A stretch of 12,012 nt of DNA. Origin: Candidatus Micrarchaeaceae archaeon. GTDB lineage: Archaea; Micrarchaeota; Micrarchaeia; Micrarchaeales; Micrarchaeaceae. The notes beneath the pieces are model-generated. The model was given only the letters and a program-made list of their open reading frames with translations, had not been told where the DNA came from and did no database searches. The stretch is taken from positions 1-12,012 of the forward strand of contig DAIDAQ010000017.1 in NCBI GenBank assembly GCA_027310535.1. The letters are read 5' to 3'. The translations under genes and the position numbers were made by a program. This document shows, in pieces, positions 1 to 7,579 of the stretch. How positions within the stretch are numbered: the first letter of the stretch is position 1; each line of letters starts with the position of its first letter.

Positions 1-2
1 GG

Positions 3-989
3 AAGAAGGGTGTGCAGGTAGAAGGGGAGGACACCCGCGAGGGCCTCATCGCTATAATCTCTATACTTATGCAGAACCCCGAGTTCGAGGGCCAGACCAA
101 GGAAAAGCTCGGCAACTCAAGCATAAAGGGCATGGTCGACAACACGGTTTATTCTGTATTGTCGACTTACCTAGAGGAGAATCCATCTGAGGCATTGAAA
201 GTATTAGCGAAAGTGCAGGGTGCAGCCGAGGCAAGGGAGTCTGCAAGGAGGGCAAGAGAACTAACAAGGAAGAAGGGGATGTTCGAAGGTTCAGTTTTAT
301 CTGGCAAGCTTGCAGACTGCACAGAGAGCGACCCAGAGAAGGCAGAGATATTTATCGTGGAAGGTGACAGCGCCGCAGGTTCATCGAAGCAGGGAAGGGA
401 CCGCTTCTACCAGGCCATACTGCCGCTCCGTGGCAAGGTGCTTAACGTAGAGAAAGCAACTGACGAGAAGATCTTCTCCAACAAGGAGCTACACCTCATT
501 GTCACTGCACTAGGCACTGGCATAAAGGAGTCTTTTGATGCAAACAAGGTGCGCTACAAAAAGATAATCTTCCTTACTGATGCAGATGTAGATGGCAGCC
601 ACATCAGGACCTTGCTGCTAACCTTCTTTTACAGGTACCTTAAGCCGCTGGTAGAAAAAGGTTATGTGTATATTGCACAGCCGCCACTCTTCAAGGTCTC
701 GAAGGGCAAAGAAATCTACTACGCATATAACGATGCAGAAATGTCAGACAGGTTGAAGCAGTTTGATGGCAACGCGGCTATACAGAGATACAAGGGTCTT
801 GGCGAAATGAATCCAGAGCAGCTTTGGGAGACAACAATGGATCCCAAGTGCAGGGTGTTGAAGCGGATAGCAATAAAGGATGCGGAGCTTGCAGACTCAA
901 TATTCTCTGTGCTCATGGGCCTTGATGTAGAAGAGCGTAGGAAGTTCCTAGAAGAGCATTCGAGGGATGTAAGCTTTCTCGATGTGTGA
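3..989 (+). CDS. gyrB: DNA gyrase subunit B, C-terminal part (5' end outside window)
   Basis: GyrB supplies the ATPase and part of the cleavage core of the A2B2 gyrase, which adds negative supercoils to DNA. The reading frame is open to the left edge, so the gene starts before the window and the GTG near position 12 is not a real start. The visible part begins in the transducer region, with a G-E-D-x-R-E-G-L stretch and then F-E-G-Q-T-K. The TOPRIM domain follows, with EGDSAAG and the metal-binding DADVDG at about 579-596. The tail domain contains QRYKGLGEMNPEQLW. The ATP-binding domain lies outside the window. The stop codon overlaps the longest gyrA frame by 8 bases, so the two are probably co-transcribed and translationally coupled. 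No large insertion in the TOPRIM-tail region is evident. The gyrase GyrA-box in the next gene argues for gyrase rather than topoisomerase IV. Confidence 0.97.
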   Translation, partial: KKGVQVEGEDTREGLIAIISILMQNPEFEGQTKEKLGNSSIKGMVDNTVYSVLSTYLEENPSEALKVLAKVQGAAEARESARRARELTRKKGMFEGSVLSGKLADCTESDPEKAEIFIVEGDSAAGSSKQGRDRFYQAILPLRGKVLNVEKATDEKIFSNKELHLIVTALGTGIKESFDANKVRYKKIIFLTDADVDGSHIRTLLLTFFYRYLKPLVEKGYVYIAQPPLFKVSKGKEIYYAYNDAEMSDRLKQFDGNAAIQRYKGLGEMNPEQLWETTMDPKCRVLKRIAIKDAELADSIFSVLMGLDVEERRKFLEEHSRDVSFLDV

Positions 990-3459
990 TGCCATGGCAG
1001 AAGTGATAGAGTCAGCGATAGAGAAAGAGATGCAAACCAGCTACATAGACTATGCCATGAGTGTCATCGTTGGTAGGGCCCTGCCAGATGCAAGGGACGG
1101 GTTGAAGCCTGTCCAAAGGCGTATCCTTTATTCCATGTACAAGCTCAACAACACCCACAACCAACCAACAAAAAAAAGCGCCAGGATTGTAGGCGAGTGC
1201 ATGGGTAAGTACCACCCCCACGGAGATGCTGCAATCTACGAAGCATTGATGCGCATGGCCCAGCCTTTTACATTAAATCACAAGCTTGTTGATGGGCAGG
1301 GAAATATAGGATCAATTGACGGGGATCCACCTGCTGCAGCCCGTTACACCGAAGCCAGGCTGAGCAAGCTTGGAGAAGAGTTGCTAGAAGACATAGACAA
1401 GGATACAGTGAAGATGGTGTCCAACTTCGACAATACAGAAACAGAGCCTCTTACACTCCCTTCAAAGGTGCCAACCTTGCTGCTAAATGGTAGTTCTGGC
1501 ATAGCTGTAGGAGTTGCAACCAACATATTACCACACAACCTTGGTGAGATTTGTGACGCAATAAGCGCATATATCCAAAATAAGGAGATAACTATAGAGC
1601 AGTTGGCAAATTACATAAAGGGCCCGGATTTCCCAACGGGCGGTATCGTCTTTTACAACAGCGGGCTTTACTCTTCCTACCTAACGGGCCGCGGCTCTGT
1701 CACCATACGTGGCGCAGTAAAAGTGGAAGAAAGCAAGTCCGGAAGCACGATAATAATAACCGAGATTCCTTTCAATGTGAACAAGGCCCAGCTGGTCCAG
1801 CAGATAGCCGAGCTGGCAAAAAGCAAGAAAATACAGGGTGTATCTGGCATAAGGGACGAGAGCGGCAAAGAAGGCATACGCATTCTTGTAGAGCTGAGAA
1901 AGGATGGGAATGCAGATTACATCATTAACCTGCTCTATGCACATACTCAGCTCCAAATAACTAACCCTGTAATGAACATAGCTGTGCTGGATAATTCTCT
2001 GCTCACAGTAAACCTGCGCCAGTTCATCGAGATATTTGTAGACTACAGGTTTGAGGTTGTGACCAAGAGAACAAAGTTCAATCTCGCCTCATGCGAAGAG
2101 CGCCTCCACATTGTGGAGGGATTATTAATAGCTACGGACAACATAAATGAGGTCATCTCCCTAATAAAAAGCAGCGACGACACAAAAGCCGCTAGGGCTG
2201 CGCTCGTCAGAGCTTATTCGATATCTGAAAGACAGGCAAATGCAATACTTGACATGAAGCTTTCCAGGCTTACCAGTTTAGAAGCCTCCTCGCTGAGAAC
2301 AGAACAAACAGATCTTAACTTGAAAATAAAACAGTACAAGGAGGCGCTCGGAAGCCCTGATATAATCTACTCAATAATAAATGAGGAAACAAGCTATGTA
2401 AAACAGCATTATGCTACGCCTAGGCGCACGCAGATAGAGCGCAGCGAACTTCCAATAGAGATCGAGCAGGAGGACCTGATAGAGGACACAGACACCACGA
2501 TACTCCTAACAAGCAACAACTACATGAAGAGGCTTCCTGTAAAGAGCTACAAGATGCAGGAGAGAGGCGGAAAGGGCACGCGCGCGATTGAACTGAAGGA
2601 AGGTGACTTCGCGAAGCAGACGCTCTACTGTAGAACTAAAGACACCCTCCTCTCCATCTCAACAAAGGGTAGGGCGTACTGGATAAAGGCATATAGGGTT
2701 CCCGAAGGCGACAGATACAGCGTTGGCAAGGCGGCTATAAATCTCTTTCAGTTGCAGGAAGGGGAAAAGGTGGAGAAACTGATAAACACTAGGGAATTTG
2801 CGAATTCGTTCATCGTGTTTGTAACAGAACATGGGCTAATAAAGCGCGTTCGTGCAGAAAAATTCTCCCACCAGCGTGTAAGCGGGATAAAAGCAGTACC
2901 GTTGCGCGAGAACGACAGCCTCGCCGATGCCTGCATATCAGAAGGCAAGTCAGAGCTGTTCGTGTCAACAAAATCAGGCAAGTCAATAAGGTTCTCTGAG
3001 ACCGAGCTCAGGCCGGCAAGCAGGGCTTCCCACGGTGTGCGCGGCATACGCATAAAACAGAATGACAGTATAACCAATGTTATAGCTGTCGGCAGCTCAG
3101 ATTACGTGATGTCGATTACAGAGAGAGGCTTTGGTAAGGTAACAGAGCTCGGGAGATATAGGCTGCAACATAGGGGCGGAGGAGGAGTCTTGAACATAAA
3201 GATCAACGACAAGACCGGCAATGTTGTCAAATCATTAAAGGTGAGCAATTCTGATTCTGTCCTTCTAATAAGTTCTGTGGGTATATCAATACAGTTCCCT
3301 GTGTCATCAATCCGAAAGACGGGAAGGGCGGCGAGCGGAGTCAGGATGATGCGCCTTGAAAAAGGAAGTAGAGTCGTAGATGCGCAGATCGTGAAAGGTG
3401 AACAACAAAAGGAAAGCCTAGGTGATCCAACCGAAACGCCGCCAAACAATGGCATCTAG
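982..3459 (+). CDS. gyrA: DNA gyrase subunit A
   Basis: GyrA is the breakage-reunion and DNA-wrapping subunit of gyrase. The 825-residue product is close to full family length. Counting from the ATG at 982, numbering in the N-terminal part matches E. coli: the catalytic tyrosine in AARYTEARL is Tyr122 and HPHGD is 78-82. The helix-turn-helix around D-G-L-K-P-V-Q-R-R-I-L and the coiled-coil/tower region follow. The C-terminal beta-pinwheel has a GyrA-box near residue 526 reading QERGGKG, against the usual QRRGGKG; this box is the mark of gyrase over topoisomerase IV. The quinolone-contact positions are Ala83 and Glu87, where E. coli has Ser and Asp. The start could be the ATG at 982, inside the gyrB end, or the ATG at 994 (MAEVIESA), and the sequence does not decide between them. 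The last 20 or so residues are a polar, Pro-rich tail that is probably disordered. Confidence 0.97.
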   Translation: MCDAMAEVIESAIEKEMQTSYIDYAMSVIVGRALPDARDGLKPVQRRILYSMYKLNNTHNQPTKKSARIVGECMGKYHPHGDAAIYEALMRMAQPFTLNHKLVDGQGNIGSIDGDPPAAARYTEARLSKLGEELLEDIDKDTVKMVSNFDNTETEPLTLPSKVPTLLLNGSSGIAVGVATNILPHNLGEICDAISAYIQNKEITIEQLANYIKGPDFPTGGIVFYNSGLYSSYLTGRGSVTIRGAVKVEESKSGSTIIITEIPFNVNKAQLVQQIAELAKSKKIQGVSGIRDESGKEGIRILVELRKDGNADYIINLLYAHTQLQITNPVMNIAVLDNSLLTVNLRQFIEIFVDYRFEVVTKRTKFNLASCEERLHIVEGLLIATDNINEVISLIKSSDDTKAARAALVRAYSISERQANAILDMKLSRLTSLEASSLRTEQTDLNLKIKQYKEALGSPDIIYSIINEETSYVKQHYATPRRTQIERSELPIEIEQEDLIEDTDTTILLTSNNYMKRLPVKSYKMQERGGKGTRAIELKEGDFAKQTLYCRTKDTLLSISTKGRAYWIKAYRVPEGDRYSVGKAAINLFQLQEGEKVEKLINTREFANSFIVFVTEHGLIKRVRAEKFSHQRVSGIKAVPLRENDSLADACISEGKSELFVSTKSGKSIRFSETELRPASRASHGVRGIRIKQNDSITNVIAVGSSDYVMSITERGFGKVTELGRYRLQHRGGGGVLNIKINDKTGNVVKSLKVSNSDSVLLISSVGISIQFPVSSIRKTGRAASGVRMMRLEKGSRVVDAQIVKGEQQKESLGDPTETPPNNGI

Positions 3460-3555
3460 CAAACTTATTATTAATGCAGGTCTGTGAAAACCCATGCGTT
3501 TGCACATGCGGATGAAACAGGAACAGGATTCTTATCTCTCTGCCTCGATTTTCGT

Positions 3556-3571
3556 CTAACGCGGCCGTTAG
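3556..3571. repeat. Hairpin at probable left end of the IS200-type element
   Basis: A perfect 6-bp stem (CTAACG / CGTTAG) encloses a CGGC loop. An outer CGT (3553-3555) can pair with ACG (3575-3577) across a 3-base bulge. It sits about 50 bases ahead of the transposase reading frame, where IS200/IS605 elements carry the left subterminal hairpin bound by TnpA as single-stranded DNA. The assignment is by position, not by a matched reference. Confidence 0.5.
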
Positions 3572-3621
3572 GCTACGGAGACTGATATAATGGATGGTGG
3601 AACCTGCGAAATAAGGGCCTT

Positions 3622-4034
3622 GTGCATAATGCGCATTCGGTCGGAGCGAATGAGATGCACCTACACCGGTGCACCAAATCAGGTACGAGACGCTGCGGAA
3701 GGAGTCTCATTACCACGATTGCGAAACTGCAATGAGGAACGCAGCGGAACGACATGGAATCCGCATCATCGAATTAGGTGTGATGGAGGACCACGTGTAT
3801 GCGGTCATGGAACTGTCTAATGACATGAACCCTTCTAAGGCAGTCGGACTCTTGAAAGGAGCGAGTTCATACAATCTTTTCCGCATACACCCGAATTTCA
3901 GGAAAACATACCAGAGAAGTTCACTTCTGGCCGGGAGGCACTCCTACAGGTCGGTCAGTGAAGTTAACGAAGAGACAGTAAGGAGCTACGTTAGTGAGGA
4001 CAACTCAAGGGTTCAGAGGCGTCTTTTCAGCTGA
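3622..4034 (+). pseudogene. tnpA: IS200-type Y1 transposase, frameshifted
   Basis: TnpA cuts and rejoins single-stranded DNA at the ends of IS200/IS605 elements with a HUH motif and one tyrosine. The product reads in pieces. From about 3622 frame 1 gives NAHSVGANEMHLHRCTK. Near 3679 the match moves to the frame that gives IRYETLRKESHYHDCETAM, as if one base of a TAC codon was lost. That frame continues through RIIELGVMEDH and LLKGASSYNLFRIHPNFRK to ETVRSYVSED. At about 3919-3930 the expected HFW is found only in frame 1, which implies a compensating insertion and deletion. The HUH motif reads H-V-Y (3792-3800), so the second histidine is lost. The probable catalytic tyrosine (codon 3987-3989) is kept, but the glutamine usually four residues later is Asp. 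The protein is therefore almost certainly inactive. A start at GTG 3622 is a guess. Confidence 0.8.
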
Positions 4035-4041
4035 AGCCAAA

Positions 4042-4063
4042 ACCTGCCCCTTTAAGGGCAGGT
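4042..4063. repeat. Hairpin at probable right end of the IS200-type element
   Basis: A perfect 8-bp stem, ACCTGCCC / GGGCAGGT, surrounds the loop CTTTAA. It begins 8 bases after the tnpA stop and follows a GAAGCC sequence. Position and layout fit the right-end hairpin of IS200/IS605 elements. A transcription terminator is possible but less likely, because no run of T follows. Confidence 0.6.
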
Positions 4064-4074
4064 AATTTATATTA
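4064..4074 (+). promoter_or_regulatory. Candidate TATA box for the 104-aa gene
   Basis: The AT-rich AATTTATATTA lies about 35 bases before the ATG at 4104, which would give a short leader of roughly 5-12 bases. A second AT-rich stretch, GATATATA at 4083-4090, is too near the start codon for a normal TATA-to-start spacing. The box abuts the right hairpin of the IS200-type element, so the insertion lies immediately against the promoter. Confidence 0.4.
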
Positions 4075-4103
4075 CGGGCAATGATATATACTACAGTGGA
4101 TAA

Positions 4104-4418
4104 ATGGCAGAACAAGCGCAAAAAGCTATACCATCTTCAGGCACAGGAAGCGCGATAACAAGGAGTGGCAAAGCATATTCACCGGAATATGATACGCTGA
4201 CAGAGAGGATAGACGCAGAAATAAATAAAGCGTGCGTTGCAGCTTTAACTGCAAGCAGCTCAGAGGGCAGCAAGCTTGATGCCCGGCTTAAGCGACTCCA
4301 CGAACTAAGGGCATACTCTATGCTTGCTATCAGCAATGAAAAATTAGGAAATAAGCTTATAAGGAGGGCAGGAAGCATTAAGGAGGCAATATCTAAAGAG
4401 ATGCTTCGGCTTGCATAA
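4104..4418 (+). CDS. Hypothetical small soluble protein, 104 aa
   Basis: I do not recognise the family. The first 25 or so residues are Ser/Gly/Ala-rich and probably flexible. The rest looks helical and amphipathic, with alternating Leu/Ala and charged residues (TERIDAEINKACVAAL, then DARLKRLHELRAYSMLAI, ending KEAISKEMLRLA). The end is basic. There is no membrane segment or signal peptide, and only one cysteine. Support for a real gene comes from coding-like composition, a TATA-like element about 35 bases upstream and neat placement: it ends 2 bases before the stop codon of the convergent glycosyltransferase gene. A lineage-restricted protein is likely. Confidence 0.65.
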   Translation: MAEQAQKAIPSSGTGSAITRSGKAYSPEYDTLTERIDAEINKACVAALTASSSEGSKLDARLKRLHELRAYSMLAISNEKLGNKLIRRAGSIKEAISKEMLRLA

Positions 4419-4420
4419 AC

Positions 4421-5503
4421 CTAGACTCGCTCAAGGCTGTAGCGCACGCCCCTCCAGGCAATCTCTTTCCTAATCCTTGCGGATATCAGGTTTTCAAGGT
4501 AAAGAAGATCTATAAACAGGCAAATGACTGCAATGTCAGCGGTTTTCTTTTCCGCACGTCTGTATGTTTTCCAGGCCTTTATCACATACGGCAGCAGCAA
4601 GACAGCGGAATATGGGCTGTAGAAGATGGTAAGCGGAACTGCAGAGTAAAGGAGCAGCGCGCTTGCAGTGTAATAAACAATCCCATACCTGAAATTTGGC
4701 TTGTAGGCTCTGATGGAGAATGCAGTCTGCCTGTTAGTCCATTCTATCAGGCTACCTAGGCTGTCATTAGAGGGTATCCTAACCACCTTCTTGCTTACAT
4801 AATGTATGAGCAGGCCCTTCTCCTTTACGATCCTTGTTATCGCTATATCGTCGGAGATCGAGGTGCTGAACTTTTCCATGCTCTTCTTATCCAGAAGCCC
4901 TCTCCTGAACGCCATCGACGCTCCGGATAAGAATCTTGTCTTCTCGCTTTCCATCAGGCTGTTGCCTATGAAACCCCATACCATCTTCACCTTCGCCCAG
5001 AAACCAGCCCCTTTAATTGGGGAGAAGTACGGATATGCAGTGACTGCACCTACGTGCTTGTCCCATAAGGGTCTGACAAGCTCGGTTAACCAGTTCCTTG
5101 AGCAAAGTGTATCTGAGTCGACCACGACATAAACATCATACCGTTTGCATGCCATAAGCGCTGTTGTAATCGCAGCTACCTTATTGCTCCCTGCCTTTGA
5201 CGATCTTTTGATTATGTAATTTACTTTTGCCATCTTTACGGCCTTGACAGACGGATCTGCTGCAGAATCCGGCACTGCCATTATATCATAGTTTTTGTAG
5301 CTCTGCCTCTTCAGGGTTGCAAGGCCTTTCTCAAACATCAGGTCGGTGCCCTTGCATGGCACTATGACTAAAACCTTCGGGTTGTAACCTACAGGAGTAT
5401 TTATCTGCCGCTCGCCTTTCTTCTTAGTTAGGCTAATCGCGGTAAGCCCTACAGTGATAAGCGACAGAAACACGAGATAAACATCCACCAGCAACATACT
5501 CAT
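4421..5503 (-). CDS. Membrane-anchored family 2 glycosyltransferase
   Basis: The protein probably moves a sugar from a nucleotide-sugar donor to a lipid or other membrane-associated acceptor at the cytoplasmic face. A hydrophobic segment at residues 4-26 precedes a GT-A fold. Seen in it are VLVIVPCKG (43-51), a DSD metal site in VVVDSDTLC (126-134), GASMAFRR (194-201) and SDDIAITR (217-224). This order matches the ceramide glucosyltransferase/HpnI-like branch of GT2. The (Q/R)xxRW motif expected next is altered: the region reads EWTNRQTAFSIR (254-265). Two or three more hydrophobic segments follow at about 274-311 and 322-342, then a basic tail. The gene starts 18 bases after fttA, probably in one transcript. 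A GGGGGG run lies directly before the ATG at 5503 and 6 bases before the next ATG at 5497, so the second ATG may be the true start. Donor and acceptor cannot be told from sequence. Confidence 0.85.
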   Translation of the reverse strand: MSMLLVDVYLVFLSLITVGLTAISLTKKKGERQINTPVGYNPKVLVIVPCKGTDLMFEKGLATLKRQSYKNYDIMAVPDSAADPSVKAVKMAKVNYIIKRSSKAGSNKVAAITTALMACKRYDVYVVVDSDTLCSRNWLTELVRPLWDKHVGAVTAYPYFSPIKGAGFWAKVKMVWGFIGNSLMESEKTRFLSGASMAFRRGLLDKKSMEKFSTSISDDIAITRIVKEKGLLIHYVSKKVVRIPSNDSLGSLIEWTNRQTAFSIRAYKPNFRYGIVYYTASALLLYSAVPLTIFYSPYSAVLLLPYVIKAWKTYRRAEKKTADIAVICLFIDLLYLENLISARIRKEIAWRGVRYSLERV

Positions 5504-5521
5504 CCCCCCGATGTGAGGCAG

Positions 5522-7468
5522 CTACTTCAGTCTTGTTGAGTCGAGGTTCCTTGGCGCCCTTGCGTCGATATGTAGTGCCCTTTCGGCGCCCCTTGCAAGG
5601 TCCTCGCACTTGCGCTCCTCGCCGTGCATGGTAAACACTGCCTTGGGCCTTGGTCTGATGTCCTGCATGAAGCTGACCAGCTGCCTGCGATCGCTGTGGC
5701 CTGAGAATCCCTCCACCGTCTTTATCTCCATATTGACCTTTATCGGCACCAGCCTCCCATTCTCGTCAGGCAGCGCTATCTCGCGCGTTCCGTTCTGCAG
5801 CCTCCTCCCAAGAGAGTTGGAGCTGTTGTACCCAACGAAGGCGAGCAGGTTCTTAGGGTCCTCTGCAAGCTTCCTGAAGTACTCAACGCTCGCCCCGCCG
5901 TTCATCATGCCGCCGCTTGCCAGTATGATCCCAGGTCCGCCGTCAAGTACGTCACTGCGCTCCCCCTTTACAACCTCGAAGATCTCGCTCTCAAACGGTG
6001 AGTGGTTGTTGAGGATCCTGTTCTTCAGGCTCTCCTTTAAATATTCCGGGTAGGCTGTGTGTATGGCGCTTGCCTCGAGTATCATACCATCAAGGAAGAC
6101 TGGCGCCTCTATCTTGTACTGCTCCTGGTTTGCCATGTAGTTCTCGAGCACGAGCTGAACCTCCTGGCTCCTTCCTACGGCAAAGAGTGGGATCAACACC
6201 TTTCCCCCGTTCTGGATGGTCCTCTGTATTGTATCCATCAGGCTCTTCTCAGCATCGTGCCTGTTTGGTGTTATATCGCCGCTCGCCCCATACGTGCTTT
6301 CTATGAAGAGCGCATCTATCCTGGGATAGCGGTTCCTAGCTGGATCAAAGAGCCTTGTGAACCCGTACTTCATATCCCCGCTGTGCACGATGTTGTACAA
6401 CCCCTCTCCCACGTGCAGGTGCACTGTCGCGCTTCCAAGTATGTGGCCTGCATTGTGGTATGTGAGCTTTAGCTCGTCAGTGATATTCGTCACCTCACCG
6501 TAATCCCTAGTTATTATGTGGGTAAGCATCTTCTTGACATCTTTTTCCTCGTAAAGCGGCGCGCCCCCGCTCCTCTGTACGAGCTTGATATAGTCGTTCA
6601 GCAGCAGCGCCACCAGGTCCCTCGTCGGCGGCGTACAGTATACAGGGCCTTCATACCCGAACTTGAACAGATAAGGTATGAAGCCGGCGTGGTCCATGTG
6701 CGCGTGCGTTAGAACCACAGCGTCAAGCTCATTTATCGAGAGGTTGGCGCTGTCTAAATAAGGGAACGCCTTGTTGACCTCTCCCCCTGCATTTGCATCA
6801 AGCCCTTTTATCCCGGGTTCGGGGCTAATCCCGCAGTCTACCATTATCTTCGAGTGCGGCGTCTCGAGCAACAGGCTGCTCCTCCCGACCTCCCTGAAGC
6901 CGCCCAGCGCAGTGGCCTTTAGCCATTCGCTCTTGATTATCGGCGAGTTGATCTTCTTCCCTATGCCGAGCATGAACTTCTTCCTGAAGCTGCTTTCGGT
7001 GAACATCAGGCCCCTTACGCCGTTTATAGTGTCACTGTTCATCGTTGGGGTCCTTAGCATCTTTGCGACCCAGCCTGTCCTGATCGTTATGGCTTTCAGC
7101 ATGGAGCCGTTCTTGCCTATTACAAGCCCTGGCTTGAGCGACTCGATGTAAACCTCGCCAAACTCTGGCACAAATCTGATGTTGCCTAGCCTTGCCTCTG
7201 CAGGGACGAGCGACTTTATCACTTCCGCAGCCTCTTTAGGGTTCATCAGTGCGCTGCTGTCGCCCCTTAATATCACCTTGCGCTTAATCGCCGAGGCTAT
7301 GCTCTTGATTATGTTCTCGTTCTGGTATGCCGCACCCGGGTTCTTTAGGTAAACCGCTATGTCAGGCCCCTCATAATCAGCCTTCACGAACCCAGCTTCT
7401 TGTGGAAGCATCTCCTCTATGCTCTTGAAAATATCCTTTTCATGGCTTCCTTCTGTTTTGTTCTCCAT
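5522..7468 (-). CDS. fttA: KH/metallo-beta-lactamase/beta-CASP ribonuclease, transcription termination factor FttA (aCPSF1)
   Basis: The archaeal homologue of the eukaryotic 3'-end nuclease CPSF73 cuts nascent RNA at U-rich sites and ends transcription. The 648 residues match the full-length form. The N-terminal region, about 1-75, fits the first archaeal KH-like domain. A second KH domain carries the GxxG loop as VIGKNG (116-121). The metallo-beta-lactamase core follows, with HAHMDH (255-260), GHILGSA with His342, and HSGDMKYG with Asp365. The beta-CASP motifs are FIESTYG (Glu390), GFSGHSD (His591) and TMHGEE (His615). All metal ligands appear intact, so the enzyme should be active. The gene lies 111 bases after psmB on the same strand with no clear TATA box between. 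No strong ribosome-binding site precedes the ATG; a 17-codon open frame ends 2 bases before it. The glycosyltransferase gene follows closely. Confidence 0.96.
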   Translation of the reverse strand: MENKTEGSHEKDIFKSIEEMLPQEAGFVKADYEGPDIAVYLKNPGAAYQNENIIKSIASAIKRKVILRGDSSALMNPKEAAEVIKSLVPAEARLGNIRFVPEFGEVYIESLKPGLVIGKNGSMLKAITIRTGWVAKMLRTPTMNSDTINGVRGLMFTESSFRKKFMLGIGKKINSPIIKSEWLKATALGGFREVGRSSLLLETPHSKIMVDCGISPEPGIKGLDANAGGEVNKAFPYLDSANLSINELDAVVLTHAHMDHAGFIPYLFKFGYEGPVYCTPPTRDLVALLLNDYIKLVQRSGGAPLYEEKDVKKMLTHIITRDYGEVTNITDELKLTYHNAGHILGSATVHLHVGEGLYNIVHSGDMKYGFTRLFDPARNRYPRIDALFIESTYGASGDITPNRHDAEKSLMDTIQRTIQNGGKVLIPLFAVGRSQEVQLVLENYMANQEQYKIEAPVFLDGMILEASAIHTAYPEYLKESLKNRILNNHSPFESEIFEVVKGERSDVLDGGPGIILASGGMMNGGASVEYFRKLAEDPKNLLAFVGYNSSNSLGRRLQNGTREIALPDENGRLVPIKVNMEIKTVEGFSGHSDRRQLVSFMQDIRPRPKAVFTMHGEERKCEDLARGAERALHIDARAPRNLDSTRLK

Positions 7469-7579
7469 AATTACACTTGTTGTTTGGCTGGCGGATCTGC
7501 AATCTGCCGGTAAAACGCTAACATCTGGCCTGTTGCCTTTATGCCACTCTCCGCCTGCTCTCTTGCCGTTTTGCTCTTG

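Larger units (their letters stand above)
3550..4070 (+). mobile_element. Decayed IS200/IS605-type insertion sequence (tnpA only)
   Basis: The unit consists of a broken Y1-transposase gene with a hairpin on each side. The left hairpin is at 3556-3571 and the right one at 4042-4063. The right side reads GAAGCC shortly after the tnpA stop, then a stem with a CTTTAA loop. This layout recalls right ends of archaeal IS200/IS605 elements, from general knowledge. Family elements have subterminal hairpins rather than inverted terminal repeats and make no target duplication, which fits the absence of either here. The exact ends are approximate. No tnpB is present. The element lies between the gyrase operon and an unrelated small gene. 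Confidence 0.65.

Noticed and set aside
3590..3820. 76-codon frame starting at the ATG at 3590
   Set aside because: It overlaps the transposase remnant in the wrong frame. The IS200 similarity lies in the other two frames.
4042..4063. Hairpin after tnpA read as an intrinsic terminator
   Set aside because: There is no T run after the stem, and archaeal termination relies on T-rich sequence. Position and loop fit the right end of an IS200-type element better.
5610..7151. Several 60-147 codon open frames antisense to fttA
   Set aside because: They lie opposite a gene with all catalytic motifs intact, match no family, and are expected from its codon use.
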